Shown: piece after piece, positions 54,521-60,507 of the stretch | Layout: every line of letters begins with the position of its first letter | Position numbering within the stretch: position 1 is the first letter of the stretch | NCBI GenBank assembly: GCA_045805565.1 | Contig: JBJMKZ010000028.1 | Span: 1-64,000, forward strand | Length of the DNA: 64,000 bases | Direction of reading: 5' to 3' | Origin: DATAEY01 sp045805565 | GTDB taxonomy: Bacteria > Actinomycetota > Thermoleophilia > Solirubrobacterales > Solirubrobacteraceae | Position numbers and translations under genes: made by a program | The notes under the pieces: model-generated | Seen by the model: only the letters and a program-made list of their open reading frames with translations | Databases searched by the model: none | Told to the model about the DNA's origin: nothing

Positions 54521-54706
54521 ATGAAGCGCAGAGCTACAGCGGTTGCTCTGGCAGTCGCGGCGCTGGCGATCCCAGCCGCACCCGCGTTCGGCGACCCGTC
54601 ATTCGGCCCCGGCGCCGGGCAGGGCAACGGCAACAACGAGCCGCAGGACCAAGGGGCGAAGTGCCACCCGCCGGGTCAGACGGCGGATCGGCCGGAGTGT
54701 AAGTAG
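54521..54706 (+). CDS. Small secreted protein, array family S, member 1
   Basis: A 61-residue protein. MKRRATAVALAVAALAIPAAPAFG is a clear signal peptide with cleavage expected near residue 24. The 37-residue mature part is rich in Gly, Asn, Gln and Pro and has two Cys in CHPPGQTADRPEC. The ADRPxxC ending is shared with three later members. A perfect GGAGGTGA ribosome site lies at good distance. Function unknown; a secreted peptide with one disulfide is plausible. Confidence 0.75.
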   Translation: MKRRATAVALAVAALAIPAAPAFGDPSFGPGAGQGNGNNEPQDQGAKCHPPGQTADRPECK

Positions 54707-54731
54707 AACCAGGCTAAGGGGAGGAATACCG

Positions 54732-54926
54732 ATGACCCGCAGGATCACAGCGGTCGCCCTGTCGGTTGGTGCGCTGAGCCTCACGCCGGTGCCGGTTGCT
54801 TGGGCGGACCAGAACGAGGGTCCAGGCAACGGCGCTGGCCAAAGCCGCCAGTGCACCGGCCCGCAGGCTGACCGCCCGGCGAGCTGCACCAGTCAGGGCG
54901 GACCTGGCGACCAGGGCAGCAACTAG
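54732..54926 (+). CDS. Small secreted protein, array family S, member 2
   Basis: A 64-residue protein with signal peptide MTRRITAVALSVGALSLTPVPVAWA and mature part DQNEGPGNGAGQSRQC..., containing NGAGQS-QCTG, ADRP-SC and ending GGPGDQGSN. The 39-residue mature part differs from that of member 4 (56186) at two positions only. Strong GGGGAGGA ribosome site. It follows member 1 by 25 bases and is closed by two hairpins. No known family. Confidence 0.75.
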   Translation: MTRRITAVALSVGALSLTPVPVAWADQNEGPGNGAGQSRQCTGPQADRPASCTSQGGPGDQGSN

Positions 54927-54950
54927 GCCCAAAGCGCCAAAGAACAGGTG

Positions 54951-54974
54951 ACGGGCGGCCACTATGCCGCCCGT
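54951..54974 (+). terminator. Strong hairpin terminator after secreted-peptide genes 1-2
   Basis: ACGGGCGGC at 54951-54959 pairs perfectly with GCCGCCCGT at 54966-54974 over a 6-base loop, 24 bases after the member 2 stop, and is followed by TCTCCT. A likely terminator. Confidence 0.7.
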
Positions 54975-54990
54975 TCTCCTGTACCGCCAG

Positions 54991-55006
54991 GGTGCCTTCT
55001 GGCACC
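54991..55006 (+). terminator. Second tandem hairpin
   Basis: GGTGCC at 54991-54996 pairs with GGCACC at 55001-55006 over TTCT, followed by TCTAAACG. It may back up the preceding terminator. Confidence 0.5.
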
Positions 55007-55012
55007 TCTAAA

Positions 55013-55075
55013 CGTTCCTCTATGTCCAGCTTTGCCGCAGGCGTCCCGATCCCGCCGCTGGTTGTGGAGGTCGCT
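55013..55075 (+). repeat. Array repeat, copy 4
   Basis: A shortened copy (GTTCCTCTATGTCCAGCTTT onward) with an open frame from ATG at 55022 reading MSSFAAGVPIPPLVVEVAA. Hairpin potential is reduced to about four pairs (GGCG/CGCC). It lies between the secreted-peptide unit and protein A copy 2. Confidence 0.8.
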
Positions 55076-55193
55076 GCGTAGGCGTGGTGTCGGTGGCCGA
55101 CCTGCGCAGTCCGACCAAACAGCCTGATAGCAAGGGGCTGTCAGGCGCCGAGCAGGTTCGCGCCGCTTACAGAACCACGGAGGGAGGAATCAG

Positions 55194-55697
55194 ATGGTCA
55201 GTCGCTGGTTTGTTGGGCTGCGTGGCGGCGTACTCGTCTGCCTGCTGGCGTTCTTCTCAGTGGCGGTCGCCGCCGCAGACGCCAAGCAGGTCGTCACCGG
55301 CCACGCGGAGATATCAGGAGCGCACGGGACGCTTTCAGGAGGCGATAGCGCAGTCGTCTTCGCCCACAAAGCCTTCGCCCGTGTGACGTTGATCTGCACG
55401 AATGAAACCGATGCCATAAACACTGAGTTGCGCATCACGAATCTGGAGAACAAGCCTCTTCGCGTCACATACACACTCTCGGCAGACTTTCGGGTTTCAG
55501 ATCGGGTCGACCCTCATGACAGCAAGACCATTGACGAATTCAGCGACCCTGACGTGGGGATTTCTGATCCGAGCCACAAGTACGCCACGATGAACATCAA
55601 TTGGGGCAGGCGACTGCCATTGGCCGAAAATAAGACCTGCGATTACGCGGTCCACACGATCCTGCACTTCCCCGACGGGACGCCGCTGAACGGATAG
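55194..55697 (+). CDS. Secreted protein of unknown family (array protein A, copy 2)
   Basis: A 167-residue paralogue of the protein at 52500. Signal segment: WFVGLRGGVLVCLLAFFSVAVAAADA. The shared core includes AKQVVTGHAEIS, TLICTNET, LRITNLENKPLRVTY, FRVSDRVDPH, DPDVGISDPSHKYATMNINWG and TILHFPDGTPLNG, with the same two mature Cys. Base composition is strikingly poorer in GC than its surroundings: 29 of 60 bases at 55381-55440. Ribosome site GGAGGGAGGA. No family was recognised. Confidence 0.8.
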   Translation: MVSRWFVGLRGGVLVCLLAFFSVAVAAADAKQVVTGHAEISGAHGTLSGGDSAVVFAHKAFARVTLICTNETDAINTELRITNLENKPLRVTYTLSADFRVSDRVDPHDSKTIDEFSDPDVGISDPSHKYATMNINWGRRLPLAENKTCDYAVHTILHFPDGTPLNG

Positions 55698-55750
55698 ATC
55701 GCGGCACACGAAGACGCTCGGTTTCGTGCCGCTCGGCAGGCATCACCGGA

Positions 55751-55820
55751 GCTTCCTCAACGTCCAGCTTTGACACCGGCAGCGGCCTGCCGATCCCGCC
55801 GCTGATCGTGGAGAGCAACC
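55751..55820 (+). repeat. Array repeat, copy 5
   Basis: GCTTCCTCAACGTCCAGCTT onward. AGCGGC at 55781-55786 pairs with GCCGCT at 55798-55803. The frame (TSSFDTGSGLPIPPLIVESN) is open to TGA, but the ATG of copies 1-4 is ACG here. Confidence 0.87.
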
Positions 55821-55901
55821 TCGGTTGACACCCAGTTATGTCGCGTAGAGGCCGGGTACGCGGACGCTCATATACGTCTCAGGCCGAGGAAGGGGGTGTT
55901 C

Positions 55902-56105
55902 ATGAGACGCAAGTCCATAGCAGTGGCGCTGGCAGCGGCGTTTGGGCTGTCGGCCTTCGCTCCCGCCGTTTGGGCCGATGCCACCTCGCCGACCAACGGC
56001 GGAAACGGCGCCGGCCAGAGCGGACAGTGCACCGGCAACCCTGATGACCGGCCCTCTTCGTGCCACGACCAGGGAGGCCCCGGCAACCAGCCCGGACCGC
56101 CGTAG
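55902..56105 (+). CDS. Small secreted protein, array family S, member 3
   Basis: A 67-residue protein. Signal peptide MRRKSIAVALAAAFGLSAFAPAVWA; the mature part DATSPTNGGNGAGQSGQC... carries NGAGQSGQCTG, DDRPSSC and DQGGPGNQPGPP, the same pattern as members 2 and 4 with a longer N-terminal arm. An AGGAAGGGGG ribosome site lies 7 bases upstream. A TTGACA at 55825-55830 may be a -35 element, but no good -10 was found. It starts the second secreted-peptide unit. Confidence 0.75.
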   Translation: MRRKSIAVALAAAFGLSAFAPAVWADATSPTNGGNGAGQSGQCTGNPDDRPSSCHDQGGPGNQPGPP

Positions 56106-56185
56106 GGAAACGCAGCCGGGGAGCGTCCGCTGCGGCGCTTCCCGGCAGTCGAGAGAGGCAAAACCTCACAACGAAGGGAGGGGAG

Positions 56186-56380
56186 ATGAAGCGCAGGACT
56201 ACAGCGGTTGCGCTGGCGGTTGCGGCATTGGGGCTGACGTCGGTCCCGGTTGCTTGGGCGGACCAGAACGAAGGTCCGGGGAACGGCGCTGGCCAGAGCA
56301 AGCAGTGCACTGGCCCGCAGGCTGACCGGCCATCGAGCTGCACCAGCCAGGGCGGACCTGGCGACCAGGGCAGCAACTAG
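56186..56380 (+). CDS. Small secreted protein, array family S, member 4
   Basis: A 64-residue protein. Signal peptide MKRRTTAVALAVAALGLTSVPVAWA is close to that of member 1, while its mature part matches member 2 except for Lys for Arg before the first Cys and Ser for Ala before the second. This mosaic similarity suggests recombination or gene conversion inside the array. Ribosome site GGGAGGGGAG. Function unknown. Confidence 0.75.
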   Translation: MKRRTTAVALAVAALGLTSVPVAWADQNEGPGNGAGQSKQCTGPQADRPSSCTSQGGPGDQGSN

Positions 56381-56415
56381 GCCAAAATCCGTAGAGGGGG
56401 GAAGGAGGTGAACTC

Positions 56416-56568
56416 ATGAAGAAGCTCGCCGCAGTGCTGGCAACGGCCGGGTTGCTCATCGGCGCGCCTGCCGCGTTTGCTGGTTCGGGCAACGGGACCT
56501 CGAACTCCCAAGGCGCGAACCACCACGGCAACGCCGTGTCGAGCGGGGCCACGCCTCAGCCGCAGTAA
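56416..56568 (+). CDS. Small secreted protein, array family S, member 5 (Cys-less)
   Basis: A 50-residue protein: signal peptide MKKLAAVLATAGLLIGAPAA-FA followed by a 28-residue mature peptide rich in Gly, Asn, Ser and His (GSGNGTSNSQGANHHGNAV) without Cys. A perfect GGAAGGAGGTG ribosome site supports translation. It lies 35 bases after member 4 in the same unit. It resembles the others in architecture but not in the Cys motif. Confidence 0.68.
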   Translation: MKKLAAVLATAGLLIGAPAAFAGSGNGTSNSQGANHHGNAVSSGATPQPQ

Positions 56569-56657
56569 GCGAATGTCGGATACGCCCGCCAGCTCTATCC
56601 CGCGGAAGCACAGGCGGGGCTGGCGGGCGATCCGGGCTTCCAGGAGGCAGCCGTTCA

Positions 56658-56726
56658 GCTTCCTCAACGTCCAGCTTTGACACCGACAGCGGCCTGCCGA
56701 TCCCGCCGCTGGTCGTGGAGGTCGCC
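56658..56726 (+). repeat. Array repeat, copy 6
   Basis: GCTTCCTCAACGTCCAGCTT onward, nearly identical to copy 5. AGCGGC at 56688-56693 pairs with GCCGCT at 56705-56710. Open frame TSSFDTDSGLPIPPLVVEVAPS then TAG. It is directly followed by array promoter P2. Confidence 0.88.
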
Positions 56727-56745
56727 CCGAGTTAGGGGCTAGCCC

Positions 56746-56774
56746 TTCCGCCGCCTACCGCTGGGCGAGATACT
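56746..56774 (+). promoter_or_regulatory. Array promoter P2 (probably leaderless)
   Basis: TTCCGC at 56746-56751, a 17-base spacer, GATACT at 56769-56774 and CGGCGGGCG before the ATG at 56784. Blocks and spacing are identical to P1, while much of the spacer differs. Confidence 0.7.
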
Positions 56775-56783
56775 CGGCGGGCG

Positions 56784-57179
56784 ATGTCGCAGGAGAACGT
56801 GGAGCTGGTGCGACGGATGTGGGAGGCGTTCCTGTCCAACGACTTCCAGACCGCGCTGACGTCCTACGACCCCGATGTCGAGTGGGACGGCACGAACCTT
56901 CCCGATGGACAGGTGGGCCGTGGCCTCGAGGCGATCATGGATCACATCACCCGATGGTCGGACATGTGGGAGAGCTGGAACGTCGAGGTCGAGCGGGTCA
57001 TCGACGCGGGCGACGATCACGTCGTCGTGTTCATCCGCGAGACCGGACGCAGCAGCAGCGGGCTGGACATGGACGAGCGCCACGGCGAGCTTTACACCGT
57101 CCGGGCGGGCAGGATCGTCCGCCGCCAAGGATTCTCCGACCCGAACGAAGCCCTCGAAGCCGTGGGGCTGCGGGAGTAG
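56784..57179 (+). CDS. SnoaL-like (NTF2-fold) protein, array member 3
   Basis: A 131-residue protein: MSQENVELVRRMWEAFLSNDFQTALTSYDPDVEWDGT is the standard SnoaL opening with the DPDVEW motif, then GLEAIMDHITRWSDMWESW, VVVFIRETGRSSSG, and RIVRRQGFSDPNEALEAVGLRE. It is closest to the consensus of this type of actinobacterial protein. Leaderless promoter P2 precedes it. Member 4 begins 3 bases after its stop. Function unknown. Confidence 0.88.
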   Translation: MSQENVELVRRMWEAFLSNDFQTALTSYDPDVEWDGTNLPDGQVGRGLEAIMDHITRWSDMWESWNVEVERVIDAGDDHVVVFIRETGRSSSGLDMDERHGELYTVRAGRIVRRQGFSDPNEALEAVGLRE

Positions 57180-57182
57180 GCG

Positions 57183-57584
57183 ATGTCGCGGGAGAACATC
57201 GATCGGCTGCGGGCGGCCTACGAGGTGTTCAACCAGACTGGCGAGATCATCGTCGAGCACCTCGCTCCCGACTTCGAGATGCACCAGGCGTCCTCCATCA
57301 TCGACACCGCAGGCGTCTTCCACGGTCCGAATGCCCTTCGCGACGTCCTGCGCGAGCTAGACGAGGCCTTTGAGGACTTCAAGACCGAAGTGGAGAAGAT
57401 CATCGAGGCCCCGAACGGCGAGATCGTCGCCTTAGTGCATGCCTTCGGTCGGGGGCGGGGCAGTGGCGCGCAGATGGACAACCACATCGCCCATGTGTGG
57501 ACGTATCGCGACGACAAGGCGGTTCGGATGGTCGCCTACGAGGAGCAAGCCGACGCCCTCGAAGCCGTGGGGCTGTCGGAGTAG
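57183..57584 (+). CDS. SnoaL-like (NTF2-fold) protein, array member 4
   Basis: A 133-residue protein: MSRENIDRLRAAYEVFNQTGEIIVEHLAPDFEMHQAS, then NALRDVLRELDEAFEDFKTEVEKII, IVALVHAFGRGRGSG and the tail DALEAVGLSE, where Arg of the usual tail is Ser. The GRGRGSG motif also occurs, as RGRESG, in the remnant at 53133, which looks like its closest relative. It starts 3 bases after member 3, apparently by re-initiation. Function unknown. Confidence 0.88.
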   Translation: MSRENIDRLRAAYEVFNQTGEIIVEHLAPDFEMHQASSIIDTAGVFHGPNALRDVLRELDEAFEDFKTEVEKIIEAPNGEIVALVHAFGRGRGSGAQMDNHIAHVWTYRDDKAVRMVAYEEQADALEAVGLSE

Positions 57585-57602
57585 GCGCTGCGGCAGCCGT
57601 TC

Positions 57603-57688
57603 AGCTTCCTCTACGTCCAGCTTTCACCACGGGCAACCGGAAGCCTGGGGCGGGATCCCGATCCCGCCACTGGTCGTAAAGGTCGCCG
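57603..57688 (+). repeat. Array repeat, copy 7
   Basis: AGCTTCCTCTACGTCCAGCTT onward, with the longer central part also seen in copy 3. GGCGGGAT at 57649-57656 can pair perfectly with ATCCCGCC at 57661-57668, a stronger hairpin in a shifted register. The frame remains open (TSSFHHGQPEAWGGIPIPPL) to TAA. Confidence 0.85.
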
Positions 57689-57713
57689 CGCGGTAAGGGG
57701 CTTTGGCCGCTCC

Positions 57714-57742
57714 TTCCGCTACCTGCGGCGGGGCGAGATACT
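57714..57742 (+). promoter_or_regulatory. Array promoter P3 (probably leaderless)
   Basis: TTCCGC at 57714-57719, a 17-base spacer, GATACT at 57737-57742 and CGGCCGGCG before the ATG at 57752. Same blocks and spacing as P1 and P2. Confidence 0.7.
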
Positions 57743-57751
57743 CGGCCGGCG

Positions 57752-58150
57752 ATGTCGCGGGAGAACGTCGAGGTGGTGCGTCGGTTCATCGACGCCCTGA
57801 ACCGAGCCGACCTGGAGGCAGCGTCTGAGTACGTCGATCCCGGGGCCGAGGTGGATTGGTCGCGGTCGCGAGGCGTCGAGGCCGGGATCTATCGCGGTGA
57901 CGAGGCAGTCCGAAAGTTTTGGAGGACGTTCTTCGATGTGTTCGATGAGTTCACAGTGACTCCTGAGGAGTTCATCGAACTGGGGGATCACGTCGTCGTG
58001 CCGAACCGCACCCGCATGTCCGGCCGCGACGGAATCGAGGTCTACGCCAGGAGTGCCGTGGTCCATACCGTTCGCCACGGGCGCATCGTGGAGTGGACGC
58101 TGTACCAGGAGAAAGCCGAGGCCCTCGAAGCCGCCGGACCGTCGGAGTAG
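57752..58150 (+). CDS. SnoaL-like (NTF2-fold) protein, array member 5
   Basis: A 132-residue protein: MSRENVEVVRRFIDALNRADLEAASEYVDPGAEVDWS, YRGDEAVRKFWRTFFDVFDEF, HVVVPNRTRMSGRDGIEV and the tail ALEAAGPSE, the most diverged tail of the set. Single-gene unit behind promoter P3. After its stop a further start-like GCGATGTC occurs, followed by decayed sequence. Function unknown. Confidence 0.88.
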   Translation: MSRENVEVVRRFIDALNRADLEAASEYVDPGAEVDWSRSRGVEAGIYRGDEAVRKFWRTFFDVFDEFTVTPEEFIELGDHVVVPNRTRMSGRDGIEVYARSAVVHTVRHGRIVEWTLYQEKAEALEAAGPSE

Positions 58151-58153
58151 GCG

Positions 58154-58232
58154 ATGTCTCGATCCCGACGTCGTTGTCCACAGCGTGCCGAACCGGCCGG
58201 AGCCGGATCCGGGCCAGCACCTGATCGGGGTA
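58154..58232 (+). pseudogene. Possible remnant of another SnoaL-like gene
   Basis: Three bases after member 5 the array start GCGATGTC is repeated, but instead of a full gene there is a short stretch that in one frame reads DPDVVVHSVPNRPEP, resembling the DPDVxW segment of SnoaL-like proteins. Start and this segment are in different frames and the rest of the gene is absent. Weak evidence, but the position matches the array pattern. Confidence 0.3.
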
Positions 58233-58277
58233 GCCTCTCGATTGAGATTCGCTTGCACTCGAGCGAGGGGAGAATTC

Positions 58278-58715
58278 GTGAGCCAGGATGAAAAGACCTT
58301 CAAGGGGCAGTGCTGGTGCGGTGCTGTGACGATTGAGGTCACAGGCGATCCGGAGGCCGCTGGCTACTGCCATTGCAAGTCCTGTAGGAGCTGGTCCGCC
58401 AGCCCGGTCAACGCATTCACGCTCTGGAAGCCCGAGGCGGTCAAGGTGACCCAGGGAGAAGACCAAATCGGCGAGCACCACAAGAACGAGCGGAGCTATC
58501 GGCAGTGGTGCAAGCTCTGCGGCGGCCATCTGCTGACGCGGCACCCGCAGTGGGGTTTGGTCGACGTCTATGCGGCAACAATCCCTGAATTTCCGTTTGC
58601 ACCCGAGGTACACGTCAATTACGAGTCGACCGTGCTGCCCATGAAGGACGGCCTCCCCAAGCTCAAGGACTTCCCCGAAGAGCTGGGCGGCTCCGGCGAG
58701 ACGATCGCCGAATAG
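58278..58715 (+). CDS. GFA-family zinc protein (glutathione-dependent formaldehyde-activating enzyme-like)
   Basis: A 145-residue protein of the GFA/CENP-V fold. The zinc ligands are in CWCGAVTIEV, YCHCKSCRSWS and QWCKLCGGHLLTRHP, the complete set for this family. AFTLWKPEAVKV is the usual following strand. Most bacterial members have no proven formaldehyde role. GTG start with GGGGAGA site. It ends the array; its upstream 120 bp carry the SnoaL remnant. Confidence 0.88.
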   Translation: MSQDEKTFKGQCWCGAVTIEVTGDPEAAGYCHCKSCRSWSASPVNAFTLWKPEAVKVTQGEDQIGEHHKNERSYRQWCKLCGGHLLTRHPQWGLVDVYAATIPEFPFAPEVHVNYESTVLPMKDGLPKLKDFPEELGGSGETIAE

Positions 58716-58757
58716 CAACGCGACCGTCCGGGGATTCGTGAGCTCCTAGGCGCTTAT

Positions 58758-58784
58758 GTCCTGTGCCACCTTTCTCTACAGGAC
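58758..58784 (+). terminator. Possible terminator after the GFA-family gene
   Basis: GTCCTGT at 58758-58764 pairs with ACAGGAC at 58778-58784 over a 13-base pyrimidine-rich loop, 42 bases after the GFA stop. No T-run follows. Confidence 0.4.
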
Positions 58785-58929
58785 CTGCCCCTCGGAGCCA
58801 TTCCGTGACCCATCCGCCTGGGCGGCTCTCAACGAGCGGTACCGCAGAACCCCCGCTCCTATCACTTCGTGAGCACTTCACTACTTCACTAGGGTTCGCC
58901 GCATATCCAGCGATTGGAGGTGGAGGCCT

Positions 58930-60342
58930 ATGAATCCCAGGCTCGTAGCGCTTCTTGCTGCCACTGCCGCGGTCGCCGGCTGTGGTGGGGGCGGCAGGCA
59001 GAACACCGCGGCTCCAACCACCAAGACGTCCGCGACCGGAGTCCCGAAGACGATCAAGGTTCCGCCCGAGAGCCCCTATTACCTGCTGCTCCAGGCGCAG
59101 CAACAGCCGCATGTCGACTACAGGAAGCAGGTGGGGACGTGCCGCGTGGGCGCCGAGGCGTCCTGCCCCGGCGCCCGGCTCGCCGGTCAGAACCTCACGG
59201 GCGCCGTCGTGCCGCTCTCCAATCTCCGCACGCTCGATCTGCATGGCGGCTCGCTGGCGGTCAGCAATGGGTCGTTCGCGCAAATGCAAGGTGCCGATCT
59301 GAGCAACGTCAACCTGATTGGCGGATCGTTCAGCTTCACCAATCTTGAGCGAGCGAACCTGAGCGGGGCGAGGATCACCTTCGCCGGCATCACGGGCGTC
59401 AACCTGCGGGACGCTCGGCTGCGCGCCACCGACGGCTACTTCGGAGCGATCGTCGGCTCGGACATGCGTGGCGCCGACCTGCGCGGTATGGCATTCCCGG
59501 ACTCCGACATCAACGGGACCGATCTGCGCGGCGCCGACATGCGGGACATGAACCTGATCAACGCCGACTTCACCGGCTCCAGGTTGGAGGGTGCCGATCT
59601 GCGTGGCTCCCATTTCTGCAACACGCTGATGCCGGACGGCAAGGTGATGGCCCCCCATAAGGGGCTGTGCCCCGGGCAAATTCGGCCCGGACCGAAGGGC
59701 GCCCAGCCAATCACGGTTTCGGCCGACAGCCCCCTGTTCCGAGCGATCTATGCACTCCAGACTGGCACCCAGGTGCAGGCGGGCACCGTGGTGCGCGGGT
59801 GCAAGATCCAGGCGTTCACGAAATGCCCCGGGGCCCGCGTGCAGGGCGAGAACCTGCAAGGAGCCTTCCTCGCCTACGCGGGTCTCCAGCGCGCCGACCT
59901 GCGCAACGTGAACTTCCAGCTCGGCTCGCTGGCATACGGTCACGCCGCGAACGCCCGGCTTGACGGCGCCGCGCTCGGCGCCACCGCGTTCGCCGACGCG
60001 GACCTGACGGGAGCCTCACTGCGCGGCACGACCCTCGCGCTTGCAGTGATGGCGGGAACGCATCTGAACGGCGCCGATCTGAGTCAAGCCGACGCTCGCT
60101 CGATGGTTTTCGATGGCGCTGAGCTCCGGGGGGCGAAGCTCATGGGTACGTCTCTGGCCGGCTCTAGCCTCGTGGAGGCAGACCTTCGCGGGGCGGACCT
60201 GGAGGGGGCGAACCTCTCCGACGCCCTTCTCGTCGGCGCCAACCTCAGCGGCGCAAACCGCACGGGTGCGACGCTGTGCAACACGATCATGCCCGACGGG
60301 TCGGTGAGCCACCCGTCGTCGAGCCCTTGCCCCGGAACCTGA
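58930..60342 (+). CDS. Pentapeptide-repeat lipoprotein with internal duplication
   Basis: A 470-residue exported protein. Signal sequence and lipobox (AAVAGC, Cys18) predict a lipid-anchored product. Two homologous halves follow, about residues 48-250 and 268-470. Each starts SPxxxxxxALQ-like, has C-x7-CPGAR-GxNLxGA (Cys71/79 and Cys291/299), then pentapeptide A(D/N)LxG repeats, and ends CNT(L/I)MPDG...CPG. The repeats should fold as right-handed quadrilateral beta-helices, here two capped units. GGAGGTGGAG ribosome site. The role (binding or surface scaffold) is unknown. Confidence 0.87.
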   Translation: MNPRLVALLAATAAVAGCGGGGRQNTAAPTTKTSATGVPKTIKVPPESPYYLLLQAQQQPHVDYRKQVGTCRVGAEASCPGARLAGQNLTGAVVPLSNLRTLDLHGGSLAVSNGSFAQMQGADLSNVNLIGGSFSFTNLERANLSGARITFAGITGVNLRDARLRATDGYFGAIVGSDMRGADLRGMAFPDSDINGTDLRGADMRDMNLINADFTGSRLEGADLRGSHFCNTLMPDGKVMAPHKGLCPGQIRPGPKGAQPITVSADSPLFRAIYALQTGTQVQAGTVVRGCKIQAFTKCPGARVQGENLQGAFLAYAGLQRADLRNVNFQLGSLAYGHAANARLDGAALGATAFADADLTGASLRGTTLALAVMAGTHLNGADLSQADARSMVFDGAELRGAKLMGTSLAGSSLVEADLRGADLEGANLSDALLVGANLSGANRTGATLCNTIMPDGSVSHPSSSPCPGT

Positions 60343-60507
60343 GGGCGGCCGCGGCGCCACCTCTGACGAGGCGTAGGTGAGCCTGCATCTCGTTCCGAAG
60401 TTCGCGTGTGAGCGGTTAGGAACTCCGATCCGCACCGGCGCCTAGCCTGCCGGCCAACCGGTATCTAGACCGCTGGTCGGAGAGTCGGCCAAGGCGAGGA
60501 TCCCTCT

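Noticed and set aside
52297..57688. CRISPR array suggested by seven regularly recurring repeats
   Set aside because: Copies are spaced by hundreds to over a thousand bases with genes between them, vary in length, and no cas genes are present.
57603..57688. Compensatory base changes in the array-repeat hairpin as proof of RNA structure
   Set aside because: In the aligned register copy 7 loses two pairs and instead forms a different, shifted stem. The copies therefore show hairpin potential but not clean covariation.
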